Shown piece by piece: positions 1 through 8,364 of a stretch of DNA of 64,000 bases. Location of the stretch: NCBI RefSeq assembly GCF_003945325.1, contig NZ_AP019307.1, positions 558,001-622,000 of the forward strand, read 5' to 3'. The DNA comes from Nocardioides baekrokdamisoli (GTDB lineage Bacteria; Actinomycetota; Actinomycetes; Propionibacteriales; Nocardioidaceae). The position numbers were made by a program, and so were the translations under genes. Numbering within the stretch: position 1 is the stretch's first letter; every line of letters begins with the position of its first letter. The notes under the pieces are model-generated. The model saw only the letters and a list, made by a program, of their open reading frames with translations, searched no databases and had not been told where the DNA came from.

Positions 1-46
1 AGGAACGCCAGCCCTGGGTGCGTACGGCCAACGCTTGATAGAGCAA

Positions 47-101
47 GCAGCAACGACGAAGGGCCCCGACCGGCGTGGTCGGGGCCCTTCGTCGTTGCTG
101 C
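47..101 (-). terminator. sigA terminator, 25-bp perfect hairpin
   Basis: A perfect 25-bp inverted repeat (47-71 and 77-101) with a 5-nt loop starts at the base after the sigA stop codon. There is no run of T, as is common for actinobacterial intrinsic terminators. The 46 bases to its left hold no gene that I can recognise. Confidence 0.85.
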
Positions 102-1313
102 TCAGTCGAGGTAGTCGCGCAGGACCTGGCTGCGGCTCGGGTGGCGCAGCTTCGACATCGTCTTGGACTCGATCTGGCGGATGCGTTCACGCGTCACGCC
201 GTAGACCTTGCCGATCTCGTCGAGGGTCTTCGGCTGACCGTCGGTGAGACCGAAGCGCATGCTCACCACGCCGGCCTCGCGCTCCGAGAGCGTGTCGAGG
301 ACCGCGTGCAGCTGCTCCTGGAGGAGCGTAAACGAGACGGCGTCCGCCGGCACGATGGCCTCGGAATCCTCGATCAGGTCGCCGAACTCGGAGTCGCCGT
401 CCTCACCCAGCGGGGTGTGCAGCGAGATCGGCTCACGGCCGTACTTCTGGACCTCGATGACCTTTTCAGGGGTCATGTCGAGTTCCTTGGCCAACTCTTC
501 GGGCGTGGGCTCACGACCGAGGTCCTGCAGCATCTGACGCTGGACGCGCGCCAGCTTGTTGATGACCTCGACCATGTGGACCGGGATGCGGATCGTACGA
601 GCCTGGTCGGCCATGGCACGGGTGATGGCCTGACGGATCCACCAGGTGGCGTACGTGGAGAACTTGTATCCCTTGGTGTAGTCGAACTTCTCGACCGCGC
701 GGATCAGACCGAGGTTGCCTTCCTGGATCAGGTCCAGGAAGAGCATGCCGCGGCCGGTGTAGCGCTTGGCGAGAGAGACGACGAGACGGAGGTTCGCCTC
801 GAGAAGGTGGTTCTTCGCGCGGCGACCGTCCTCGGCGATCCACTCGAGCTCCTCGAGCGTCTTCGCCGCGATGCGACCGCCCTTGGCCAGCTTCTCGTCG
901 GAGAAGAGGCCGGCCTCGATGCGCTTGGCGAGCTCGACCTCCATCTCGGCGTTGAGGAGCGAGACCTTGCCGATCTGCTTGAGGTAGTCCTTGACCGGGT
1001 CAGCGGTGGCACCGGCGACCATGACCTGCTGGATCGGCTCGTCGGCGTCATCGGCCGTCGAGATGACGAACGACTCCGACTCCTTCTCGTCCTCCTTGAT
1101 GGAGGGGTCGGCCGCCACGTCCTGCTCGAACTGTGCGTCAGGAATGTCCGGGAGGATCTTCTTCCCGTTGGCGTCGAACTGGGCCGGAGCGACCTCGAGG
1201 GTCACTTCGGTGATGACCTCGTCGGTCTGCACGGCGGCAGCCGGCGCGGCCGCGACCTTCTTCGCAGCGGGCTTCTTCGCGGCGGTCTTGGCAGCGCTAG
1301 TGGGCACAAACAC
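102..1313 (-). CDS. sigA: Primary RNA polymerase sigma factor (SigA/RpoD/HrdB type)
   Basis: Housekeeping sigma-70 factor directing RNA polymerase to -10/-35 promoters. The 403-residue protein has an Ala/Lys/Pro-rich N-terminal tail, then region 1.2 ([16 protein letters not shown]), region 2 with the core-binding and -10 recognition helix ([16 protein letters not shown]), region 3, and region 4.2 with the -35 helix-turn-helix ([20 protein letters not shown]). The start is GTG at 1313 behind an AAGAG ribosome site; the low-complexity tail makes the exact start less certain. A strong hairpin follows the stop. The chromosomal association with dinB and sigB (which encodes a shorter paralogue) is typical of actinobacteria, and this longer protein is the likelier primary factor. 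Confidence 0.95.
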   Translation of the reverse strand: MFVPTSAAKTAAKKPAAKKVAAAPAAAVQTDEVITEVTLEVAPAQFDANGKKILPDIPDAQFEQDVAADPSIKEDEKESESFVISTADDADEPIQQVMVAGATADPVKDYLKQIGKVSLLNAEMEVELAKRIEAGLFSDEKLAKGGRIAAKTLEELEWIAEDGRRAKNHLLEANLRLVVSLAKRYTGRGMLFLDLIQEGNLGLIRAVEKFDYTKGYKFSTYATWWIRQAITRAMADQARTIRIPVHMVEVINKLARVQRQMLQDLGREPTPEELAKELDMTPEKVIEVQKYGREPISLHTPLGEDGDSEFGDLIEDSEAIVPADAVSFTLLQEQLHAVLDTLSEREAGVVSMRFGLTDGQPKTLDEIGKVYGVTRERIRQIESKTMSKLRHPSRSQVLRDYLD

Positions 1314-1439
1314 CTCTTACGAAAATCTCATTTGGGGCGCGGCCAAGCCCGGTGACGTCAAGAGCCGCTTGGACCAGTGTGCCACGTCGGCGCAACCGCC
1401 AATGCATCGGCACCCGCCGTCTCAGGCGCTGCGCTGCGA

Positions 1440-2006
1440 CTACTTGGCAGCCTTGGCTGCGGCCTTCATTTCCTGCTTGTGTTCGCGCACCTTCGCAAGC
1501 GAGTCGGCGTCGACGACGTCGGCCACGGATCGGTAGCCGTCGAGCGCGTAGTCCCCCGCGACGGCCTCCCATCCGTCGGGTCGTACGCCGGCTTGCTTGG
1601 CCAGCAGAGCAACGAAGATCCTGGCCTTCTGCGCACCGAATCCAGGCAGCGCCTGCAGCCGCTTGAGGAGTTCTTTCCCGGTGGCAGCTTCGTTCCAGAG
1701 CCGGGTCACGTCGCCGTCGTACGTGGTCTCGATGATCTGCGCCAGCGCCTGCGCCTTGGCGGCCATCGATGCGGGGAACCGGTGGATCGCCGGGGTCTGG
1801 GACGCGATCGCCTTGAACTCCTCGGGATCCATCGCGGCGATCTTCGCGGTGTCGAGGTGGCCCAGGCGTCCCAGCAGCTTGTGACCGCCGCGGAAGGCGT
1901 GCTCCATCCAGTACTGCTGGTCCAGCTGCATGCCCAGGATCACCGCGAACGGATAGTCGTTGAGAACCTTGTCGGCCTCGTCCAGGCCGGTCATCGAGTA
2001 CGCCAC
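1440..2006 (-). CDS. HhH-GPD family base-excision repair protein
   Basis: Small DNA-glycosylase-like protein of about 188 residues. It carries a helix-hairpin-helix (LQALPGFGAQKARIFVALLA) in the middle and an N-terminal stretch (AVILGMQLDQQYWMEHAF) typical of the uncharacterised actinobacterial HhH-GPD family. I chose GTG at 2006 because AGAGG lies 8 nt upstream and the family usually starts about here; ATG at 1994 and at 2024 are alternatives. It lies between sigA and a divergent unknown gene. The substrate lesion cannot be told from sequence. Confidence 0.8.
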   Translation of the reverse strand: MAYSMTGLDEADKVLNDYPFAVILGMQLDQQYWMEHAFRGGHKLLGRLGHLDTAKIAAMDPEEFKAIASQTPAIHRFPASMAAKAQALAQIIETTYDGDVTRLWNEAATGKELLKRLQALPGFGAQKARIFVALLAKQAGVRPDGWEAVAGDYALDGYRSVADVVDADSLAKVREHKQEMKAAAKAAK

Positions 2007-2076
2007 CTCCCCATCCTCTCGCATTGCCTGTGGATAGCCAGATGACGATCCGCCGATTCCCCGCGATGCTGACGCC

Positions 2077-2583
2077 ATGCCTGTCGCCGCCAGCCAATCC
2101 GAACCCCTCCTCGACCTCGGTCTGGTCGCTCCACTCCCCCTCGCGGTCCGATCAATGCTTCGCGCCGAGGTGTTCGAACACGCCCGGAGCGAGCGCCGTC
2201 GGCTGTTCCCTGCCCAACTGCACGTGGGAACCCCGGGAGGCCCAAGAGTGAGCACTCCGATCGCTGAGGCACCAGCCGACTTCGGTACCCGCGTGGACCT
2301 CGTGCACGCGATGGTCCGGCGGGCCGAGGCAGGCGGGGTGTCCACCCCCACGTGCGTCCCGTGGGTCTGGCTCACCCGCAGCGGCCCGGCGACGGTGGAC
2401 GACCTCGACCTGACGGTCCTCGCACCGACCATGCACGCCTTTGCCGAAGCCGATCAGCCGTTGTCGTACGTGGTGATCACCCGACGCGGCTGGCATGACC
2501 CGCGCAGCGGACTCCAACGAACCTGGGTCCGTGTCCGTACCGCCCCGAGCGACCCGGCAACTGCCCTCACGCCGCACCGATGA
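2077..2583 (+). CDS. Conserved hypothetical protein, 168 aa
   Basis: I do not recognise a named domain. The protein has no signal peptide or membrane segment. It contains a tract resembling a compact globular fold (TPTCVPWVWLTRSGP, then LSYVVITRRGWHDPRSG). GATGCT sits 6 nt before the ATG, a one-mismatch version of the TANNNT box seen at leaderless genes in this window. Its 3' end overlaps the convergent DUF4192 gene by 17 bases. Codon use and third-position GC match its neighbours, so I take it as a real gene. It may go with the DUF4192 gene, but function is unknown. Confidence 0.65.
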   Translation: MPVAASQSEPLLDLGLVAPLPLAVRSMLRAEVFEHARSERRRLFPAQLHVGTPGGPRVSTPIAEAPADFGTRVDLVHAMVRRAEAGGVSTPTCVPWVWLTRSGPATVDDLDLTVLAPTMHAFAEADQPLSYVVITRRGWHDPRSGLQRTWVRVRTAPSDPATALTPHR

Positions 2584-3466
2584 CCGGCGGCGGAACTGCC
2601 TTGCTCAGCGCCGTCGCCAGCAACCGGCCCAGGCGATGCTCCGGCTCGGCCTCGAAACACCGGTCGAGCGCACACCAGGCAATCGCGCCCTGACCGCAGA
2701 GCCACGCCGCGTACGCCAGGAAAGCGGCCGGTGCAGCGACCGCCTCATCGGGGCACCGGCGTACGACGGCCGACCAGAACTCGACCGTCTCGCGTGGATG
2801 CCTGCCGTGCAACTGCCGCCAGACCAGCTCACCCGCAGCTGGCGTCGGGACGCTGAGGAGGAAACTCGCCCAGCCCTCGGGCTCCATCTCGAGATCGAGC
2901 ATCTCCTCCAGGACGATCGAGACCTCCGACGGCGCCATGGGTTCGACGACCTGCAACAGCGAGCCGACGAGGGCTGCCGCGTCCGGATCCCGACTCAGGC
3001 TGTCCGCCACCTCGTCCCGCGAGCCGCGGGTGACGAAGCCCTCCAGGACCGCCTCGGCGCGGAACGGGTGCTCGAACGCGTCGAACGCCAGGCCCGAACG
3101 CGGAATGTCAGGTCGCTGCTCGAACGGCCACAACCTGCCGTCATGGACCCGGAACGCCTCCAGCACCTCAATGCCGTGCGAGCCGAAGGCGCTGTCGGCG
3201 CACCGGAGCGCAGCGCCAGCGACCCGCGGTCGCGAGGAGTAGACGATGAGCGCGATCGAGTCCACACGAAGTCTGACTGCAGGGGCGAGCAGGGTCTCGA
3301 TCGCCTCGGGGAGATGTCGGGTCGGCGGCAGATCCATCCGCGCGTGAAAGGGCCGCGGTCCGCCGAAGGTCAACATCACCAACGACTCCTCCGGCTGGAA
3401 CCCCAGGACGATCGGGACGACAGCGGCGAGGTCGACGGGATGACGGGCGACGAAAGTGGTGTTCAT
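2567..3466 (-). CDS. DUF4192 family protein
   Basis: Cytoplasmic actinobacterial protein of 299 residues, function unknown. The N-terminus (HPVDLAAVVPIVLGFQPEES) is the DUF4192 signature, followed by an alternating alpha/beta region and a helical C-terminal half ending in GQGAIAWCALDRCFEAEP and a Leu/Ala-rich tail. Start is ATG at 3466. GAGGCT stands 6 nt upstream, so a leaderless transcript is possible. It diverges from dinB and converges on the unknown 168-aa gene. DUF4192 genes often lie near sigma factor and DNA repair genes in actinobacteria, but no reaction has been established as far as I know. Confidence 0.85.
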   Translation of the reverse strand: MNTTFVARHPVDLAAVVPIVLGFQPEESLVMLTFGGPRPFHARMDLPPTRHLPEAIETLLAPAVRLRVDSIALIVYSSRPRVAGAALRCADSAFGSHGIEVLEAFRVHDGRLWPFEQRPDIPRSGLAFDAFEHPFRAEAVLEGFVTRGSRDEVADSLSRDPDAAALVGSLLQVVEPMAPSEVSIVLEEMLDLEMEPEGWASFLLSVPTPAAGELVWRQLHGRHPRETVEFWSAVVRRCPDEAVAAPAAFLAYAAWLCGQGAIAWCALDRCFEAEPEHRLGRLLATALSKAVPPPVIGAA

Positions 3467-3576
3467 GGGCTGAGCCTCGGAGCGAGCACCGACGCACGCC
3501 GGAGATGCGCAAACCGCCTGTGGGCAACCGGCCGTACGGCGTCCCCTGTGGAGAAGAAGTGGTCGGTGGAGGCCGA

Positions 3577-3582
3577 TAGGTT
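3577..3582 (+). promoter_or_regulatory. -10 box of leaderless dinB promoter
   Basis: TAGGTT fits the actinobacterial TANNNT -10 consensus and lies 6 nt before the dinB ATG, with no Shine-Dalgarno sequence between. Transcription would start at or next to the A of the start codon. No LexA-type box is visible, so no sign of SOS control. Confidence 0.55.
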
Positions 3583-3588
3583 GCGGAC

Positions 3589-4890
3589 ATGAGGTCAGAG
3601 GCGTCGGTGATGCATCTGGACCTCGACGCGTTCTACGCCAGCGTCGAGCAGCGTGACAAGCCGTCCCTGCGCGGCAAGGCCGTGATCGTCGGCGGGACCG
3701 GCAATCGCGGCGTCGTCTCGACCGCCAGCTACGAGGCTCGGGTCTTCGGGGTCCGCTCGGCGATGAGCATCCGCGAGGCCCGTGCTCGCTGCCCACACGC
3801 CGCCTTCCTGGTCCCGCGGTTCCGGGCGTACCAGGAAGCCAGCCGCGCCGTCATGAAGGTCCTCGCTGAGGTGAGCGAGACCTACGAACCCCTGAGCCTC
3901 GACGAAGCCTTCGTCGACCTCGCCGATGCGAACCTGCCGGATCTGAACGTTCCGACCGTGACTGCCGTCGCCGAGGACGTACGCGCCGCCGTGCGTGAGG
4001 CCACCGGCGGCCTCACCGCGAGCGTCGGACTCGCGAGCAGCAAGTTCCTGGCCAAGATCGCCAGCGACATGCGCAAACCCGACGGGCTGATGGTGATCGA
4101 ACCCGGGACCGAGCAGGAGCTGCTCCGACCACTTCCAGTGGGCGTCATTCCCGGGATCGGCCCCGCGACGCGTCAGCGACTCAGCCGCGTCGGCATCCAC
4201 ACCGTCGCCGACCTCGAACTGATGTCGGAGGACGAGTTGGTCAGCGTCCTCGGTGCCTCGCAGGGACAGGGCCTGTACCGCCTTGCGCGGGCAGAGGACG
4301 ACCGTCGGGTGCATGCGAGCAGGGAAGCCAAGTCGGTGAGCGTCGAGGGTACGTACGACACAGACATCGCCGACCGGACCCTGCTGCGGCAGTTGCTGTC
4401 CCGACAGGCCGGCGAGGTCGCTCGACGCCTGCAGAAGCACGGCCTCAGCGGACGCACGATCTCGATCAAGGTGCGTCAGTACGACTTCACCACGGTCTCC
4501 CGGTCAGCCACCCTGCCCGAACCCACCGACGCCGTCGGCGTGATCACCCGGCTCGCGCAGGCGCTGCTGGAGGAGGTCGACACAGACGGCGGCGTACGCC
4601 TCCTCGGTGTCGGCGTCTCCGGCCTGGCCGACTGGGTCCAGGAGGACCTGTTCGGCTCCGAACCGGAGGACGAGCCGGAAGTCGACACCACCGCGTTCGT
4701 CCGTCGCAGCAGCGGATGGCATCCCGGACAGGACGTCATCCACAGCGAGTACGGGCCCGGCTGGGTCTGGGGAAGCGGGCGGGGCGTGGTGACGGTGCGC
4801 TTCGAAACAGCCCTGACCGGCCCTGGTCCGGTGCACTCATTCAAGGCCGAGGACGCGGCCCTGAGCCGCCCCGATGAGTCTTCTTCATAA
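3589..4890 (+). CDS. dinB: DNA polymerase IV (Y-family, DinB)
   Basis: Translesion DNA polymerase, 433 residues. The catalytic carboxylates are present in motif I (LDLDAFYASVE, D11) and motif III (SLDEAFVDL, D105-E106). A thumb HhH segment (GVIPGIGPATRQRLSRVGI) and a little-finger domain follow. Near residue 350 QEDLF matches the sliding-clamp binding motif QxxLF, which supports recruitment by the beta clamp. About 60 C-terminal residues after the clamp motif (DVIHSEYGPGWVWGSGRG) form a small beta-rich extension. The ATG at 3589 fits a leaderless start; ATG at codon 8 is an alternative. It is followed by sigB on the same strand after 139 nt. Confidence 0.95.
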   Translation: MRSEASVMHLDLDAFYASVEQRDKPSLRGKAVIVGGTGNRGVVSTASYEARVFGVRSAMSIREARARCPHAAFLVPRFRAYQEASRAVMKVLAEVSETYEPLSLDEAFVDLADANLPDLNVPTVTAVAEDVRAAVREATGGLTASVGLASSKFLAKIASDMRKPDGLMVIEPGTEQELLRPLPVGVIPGIGPATRQRLSRVGIHTVADLELMSEDELVSVLGASQGQGLYRLARAEDDRRVHASREAKSVSVEGTYDTDIADRTLLRQLLSRQAGEVARRLQKHGLSGRTISIKVRQYDFTTVSRSATLPEPTDAVGVITRLAQALLEEVDTDGGVRLLGVGVSGLADWVQEDLFGSEPEDEPEVDTTAFVRRSSGWHPGQDVIHSEYGPGWVWGSGRGVVTVRFETALTGPGPVHSFKAEDAALSRPDESSS

Positions 4891-5029
4891 GAATCCGCTG
4901 TCAACGGCGCTTTCGGGAAACTTCTGGGCCGGCTCGTGCGTCAACACGGGTAAGAGGCGGGAATCGGAGTCCCACCTCAACCGTTGAACACGATGCAGGG
5001 TCAAGCCTGCGGGCTGAGGAGGTTTGGCG

Positions 5030-5968
5030 ATGGTTGCCAGGGTTCGTACGCGTGAGATCGAAGGCCGCGACAGCGTCGGTCTATACCTTGACGAGATTGC
5101 TCGCACCGAGCTGCTCACCGCCGCTGACGAGGTTCAGCTGGCGCAGCGGATCGAGGCAGGCATGCTCGCCGGTCAGTGGCTCGCGGCCAACAGGACCGGC
5201 CGCAAGAACCCCATCAACGCCTCTCTCGCTGAGCTCGAATGGCTCGCGAAGGACGGGCAGGAAGCCATCGAGCGCTTCACCAACGCGAACCTGCGTCTGG
5301 TCGTCTCGATCGCACGCAAGTACGGCCGGTCCTCGATGCCGATGCTCGACCTGATCCAGGAAGGCAACACGGGCCTGATCCGCGCGGTCGAGAAGTTCGA
5401 CTACACCAAGGGCTACAAGTTCTCGACGTACGCGACCTGGTGGGTCCGTCAGGCCATCACCCGCGGCATCGCCCAGCAGGCCCGCGTCGTACGTCTCCCG
5501 GTGCACGTGGTCGAGGAGCTCAACCAGATCGGTGGCGCCCGGCGTACGCTCGAACGCCAGCTGGGTCGTGACCCCGACCCGGCGGAGATCGCCGCCGAAC
5601 TCGACCTGTCGCTGGAGCGCGTACTGGACCTGATGGCCTGGGGACGCGATCACGTCAGCCTGGACACACCTGTCGACGAGGACGGCGACACCTCCCTCGG
5701 TGATCTGATGGCCCAGACCGAGGAGAACGGTCCGGACGACGAAGTCATCGATGTCGAGGCGCAGCGCCGACTCCTGGACCTCATCGACCAACTCGATGCG
5801 CGGGCGGCCGACATCGTCCGGGCGCGATACGGCCTGGCCGACGGACGCCAGCACAAGCTGGCCGACATCGCCGCCAAGCACGGCATCAGCGCCGAGCGCG
5901 TACGCCAGCTCGAACGCGAGGCGATCGCGAAGCTGCGTCGGATCGCCGACCCCGACCTGGCTGCCTAA
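5030..5968 (+). CDS. sigB: Group 2 RNA polymerase sigma factor (SigB type)
   Basis: Sigma-70 paralogue of 312 residues lacking the long N-terminal tail of SigA. It has region 1.2 (DSVGLYLDEIARTELLTAAD), region 2 ([20 protein letters not shown]), region 3, and region 4 with the HTH (HGISAERVRQLEREAIAKLR). ATG at 5030 is preceded by GAGGAGG with 7-nt spacing, a strong ribosome site; an in-frame TTG at 5024 is less likely. The family directs general stress and stationary-phase transcription in mycobacteria. In the 139-nt upstream region GGGAAA (4915-4920) and CGTC (4939-4942) are spaced like an ECF-sigma promoter, which is suggestive only. The stop overlaps the coaE stop tail to tail. Confidence 0.9.
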   Translation: MVARVRTREIEGRDSVGLYLDEIARTELLTAADEVQLAQRIEAGMLAGQWLAANRTGRKNPINASLAELEWLAKDGQEAIERFTNANLRLVVSIARKYGRSSMPMLDLIQEGNTGLIRAVEKFDYTKGYKFSTYATWWVRQAITRGIAQQARVVRLPVHVVEELNQIGGARRTLERQLGRDPDPAEIAAELDLSLERVLDLMAWGRDHVSLDTPVDEDGDTSLGDLMAQTEENGPDDEVIDVEAQRRLLDLIDQLDARAADIVRARYGLADGRQHKLADIAAKHGISAERVRQLEREAIAKLRRIADPDLAA

Positions 5969-6558
5969 CTCCCCCGCTGCAGCACGTCGCCGAAGACCTC
6001 CGCCACCCGAAGGCGGAGGTCTTCGCGCGTTCCGGTGTTCTCGATGACGTACGTCGCCGCAGCCCGGCGGGCATCACGAGTGGCCTGGGCCGCGATCCGC
6101 GCCCGCGAATCGTCCTCGGCCCAGCCACGGTCACGAAGCATCCGCTCGACCTGGACGTCCTCCGGCACATCCACCACGATCACCGCGTCGAACAACTCGG
6201 CCTGACCGGTCTCGACGAGCAACGGGATGTCGTGGACCACGACAGCACCGGGCCCAGCCTCTCGGGCCAACTCCGCGCTCCGCGCACCGACCAGCGGGTG
6301 GATGATCGCCTCGAGCGCACGCCGTTTGCTCTCGTCCGCGAACACGATCGCGCCGACGGCCGGGCGATCCATCTCACCCGCCTCGGTCAGGACGCCGGGA
6401 CCGAAGACATCGACGACCTGTGCGAGTCCTGGTGTCCCTTTGGCGACGACGTCGCGAGCCAGTTGGTCGGCATCGATGACGATCGCGCCCAGTTCACGAA
6501 GCATCGCCGAGACCGTGCTCTTGCCTGAGGCGATCCCGCCGGTGAGTCCCACACGCAT
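5965..6558 (-). CDS. coaE: Dephospho-CoA kinase
   Basis: Last step of coenzyme A synthesis: ATP-dependent phosphorylation of the 3'-hydroxyl of dephospho-CoA. The 197-residue protein has the P-loop GGIASGKST at residues 7-15, the dephospho-CoA kinase segment VIDADQLARDVV, and a lid region (RMLRDRGWAEDDSRARIAAQ). It is the single-domain form; some mycobacterial CoaE proteins carry a C-terminal UPF0157 domain, absent here. The start is ATG at 6558 with TAGGGT 6 nt upstream, so it probably has its own leaderless promoter although it follows rpsA on the same strand. Confidence 0.95.
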   Translation of the reverse strand: MRVGLTGGIASGKSTVSAMLRELGAIVIDADQLARDVVAKGTPGLAQVVDVFGPGVLTEAGEMDRPAVGAIVFADESKRRALEAIIHPLVGARSAELAREAGPGAVVVHDIPLLVETGQAELFDAVIVVDVPEDVQVERMLRDRGWAEDDSRARIAAQATRDARRAAATYVIENTGTREDLRLRVAEVFGDVLQRGS

Positions 6559-6564
6559 GGCGCC

Positions 6565-6570
6565 ACCCTA
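6565..6570 (-). promoter_or_regulatory. -10 box of leaderless coaE promoter
   Basis: Read on the minus strand this is TAGGGT (TANNNT), separated from the coaE ATG by 6 nt with no ribosome site. It lies downstream of the rpsA terminator and of the 15-bp inverted repeat at 6604-6674, so coaE can be expressed apart from rpsA. Confidence 0.5.
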
Positions 6571-6603
6571 TGGGAGTAGGCCGGACAGTCGGGCCGGACG
6601 CCA

Positions 6604-6674
6604 GGGTGGACCGATGTTGCACGTGGGGCACCTGCCGCCCGCTCGGACGGCACATCCGAAACATCGGTCCACCC
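6604..6674. repeat. 15-bp perfect inverted repeat with 41-nt interior
   Basis: The arms 6604-6618 and 6660-6674 are exact reverse complements and enclose 41 nt that can pair further (CCGCCC near 6636, GGACGG near 6646). It lies between the rpsA terminator and the coaE promoter. A long-loop structured RNA, a recombination or protein-binding site, or a second terminator are all possible; I cannot assign it to a known RNA family. Confidence 0.6.
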
Positions 6675-6693
6675 CCGCGTACAGGAACGCCAA

Positions 6694-6722
6694 AGGCGGC
6701 CACCCCGAAAGGGTGACCGCCT
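6694..6722 (-). terminator. rpsA terminator
   Basis: A 12-bp stem (6694-6705 with 6711-6722, one mismatch) and a 5-nt loop lie about 30 nt after the rpsA stop codon. No T-run follows. Confidence 0.75.
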
Positions 6723-6753
6723 CTGAGCGAATCAGTTCAGCAGAAGCCGAGCG

Positions 6754-8214
6754 TCAGTTGGCGCCCGTGAGCTTCTCGCGCAGCGCCTGCAGCGCCTCGT
6801 CCGAAGCGAGCGAGCCGCCCTGCTGCTCGTCGGAACCGGCCGACGAGTACGAGGTCGCCTCGGCGGCAGCCGCCTCGGCAGCCTTGGCCTCGGCCTGCTG
6901 CTTGACGTGCGCCTCCCAGCGAGCGTGCGCCTCGGCGTACTGCTGCTCCCACGCGGTGCGCTGCGTCTCGAAGCCGGCCATCCACTCGCCGGTCTCCGGG
7001 TCGAAGCCCTCCGGGTAGATGTAGTTGCCCTGGTCGTCGTACGTGGCAGCCATGCCGTAGAGGGTCGGGTCGAACTCCTCGACGTCACCGGCGGTGGCCG
7101 TGTCGTTGGCCTGCTTGAGCGACAGCGAGATGCGGCGACGCTCGAGGTCGACGTCGATGATCTTGACCATCACGTCGTCGTTGACCTGGACAACCTGCTC
7201 CGGGATCTCGACGTGGCGCTCGGCCAGCTCCGAGATGTGCACCAGGCCCTCGATGCCCTCCTCGACGCGTACGAACGCACCGAACGGAACGAGCTTGGTG
7301 ACCTTGCCGGGCACGATCTGGCCGAGCTGGTGCGTCCGGGCGAAGTGCTGCCACGGGTCTTCCTGCGTCGACTTCAGCGACAGCGAGACACGCTCGCGGT
7401 CGAAGTCCACGTCGAGAACCTCGACGGTGACCTCGTCGCCGACGGTGACGACCTCGGACGGGTGGTCGATGTGCTTCCAGGACAGCTCCGACACGTGGAC
7501 GAGACCGTCGACGCCGCCGAGGTCCACGAACGCACCGAAGTTGACGATCGAGGACACGACACCCTTGCGGATCTGGCCCTTCTGGAGCTGGTTGAGGAAG
7601 CTGTGGCGGACCTCGGACTGGGTCTGCTCAAGCCACGCGCGACGCGACAGGACCACGTTGTTGCGGTTCTTGTCGAGCTCGATGATCTTCGCCTCGAGGG
7701 TCATGCCCACGTACGGCTGCAGGTCGCGGACGCGACGCATCTCCACCAGCGAGGCGGGGAGGAAGCCACGGAGGCCGATGTCCACGATGAGGCCGCCCTT
7801 GACGACCTCGATGACGGTGCCCTCGACGACACCATCCTCTTCCTTGAGCTTCTCGATCGTGCCCCAGGCCCGCTCGTACTGAGCGCGCTTCTTGGACAGG
7901 ATGAGGCGACCCTCCTTGTCCTCCTTCTGGAGAACGAGAGCCTCGACGATGTCACCGACGGTGACGACCTCGTTGGGGTCGACGTCGTGCTTGATCGAGA
8001 GCTCGCGGGACGGGATGACGCCCTCGGTCTTGTAACCGATGTCGAGGAGAACCTCGTCACGGTCGACCTTGACGATGATGCCCTCGACGAGGTCACCATC
8101 GTTGAAGTACTTGATGGTGGCGTCGATCGCATCGAGGAAGTCCTGCTCGGAACCGATGTCGTTGACTGCAACCTGCGGAGCGTCGTAATCGGGAGCCAGG
8201 GAGATGGTGGTCAT
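6754..8214 (-). CDS. rpsA: 30S ribosomal protein S1
   Basis: mRNA-binding ribosomal protein S1, 486 residues. Four S1/OB-fold repeats are visible at roughly residues 38-108, 125-190, 208-278 and 295-365, each ending in a version of the V-x-L-S-x-K/R motif (ERVSLSLKSTQ, RRISLSLKQAN). The acidic and Glu/Ala-rich C-terminal 120 residues are typical of actinobacterial S1, which has four repeats rather than the six of E. coli. I start at ATG 8214 (MTTISLAPDYDAPQ) because the open frame upstream is not conserved in character. A candidate promoter lies upstream (TTGGAC and TACTCT in minus-strand sense within 8290-8330). It is followed by its own terminator. Confidence 0.97.
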   Translation of the reverse strand: MTTISLAPDYDAPQVAVNDIGSEQDFLDAIDATIKYFNDGDLVEGIIVKVDRDEVLLDIGYKTEGVIPSRELSIKHDVDPNEVVTVGDIVEALVLQKEDKEGRLILSKKRAQYERAWGTIEKLKEEDGVVEGTVIEVVKGGLIVDIGLRGFLPASLVEMRRVRDLQPYVGMTLEAKIIELDKNRNNVVLSRRAWLEQTQSEVRHSFLNQLQKGQIRKGVVSSIVNFGAFVDLGGVDGLVHVSELSWKHIDHPSEVVTVGDEVTVEVLDVDFDRERVSLSLKSTQEDPWQHFARTHQLGQIVPGKVTKLVPFGAFVRVEEGIEGLVHISELAERHVEIPEQVVQVNDDVMVKIIDVDLERRRISLSLKQANDTATAGDVEEFDPTLYGMAATYDDQGNYIYPEGFDPETGEWMAGFETQRTAWEQQYAEAHARWEAHVKQQAEAKAAEAAAAEATSYSSAGSDEQQGGSLASDEALQALREKLTGAN

Positions 8215-8352
8215 ATGTAAGGGAGAACCTTTGGGTGGACAGATATCGGACTGAACGCTTGAGAAGCGCGCGCGTGGGATTCCACACGCACCCGCCAGAG
8301 TACGCGCGGGCAGGCGGTCCAGTCCAAACGAGGACGATCTCGCCATCGGGCC

Positions 8353-8358
8353 TAGATT
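8353..8358 (+). promoter_or_regulatory. -10 box of leaderless methyltransferase promoter
   Basis: TAGATT lies 6 nt before the GTG start at 8365 with no ribosome site between them. Confidence 0.5.
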
Positions 8359-8364
8359 GGCCCC

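Noticed and set aside
75..1355. 426-codon plus-strand open frame opposite sigA
   Set aside because: It is antisense to a gene with clear sigma-70 domains; long open antisense frames are expected at this GC content and its product is of low complexity.
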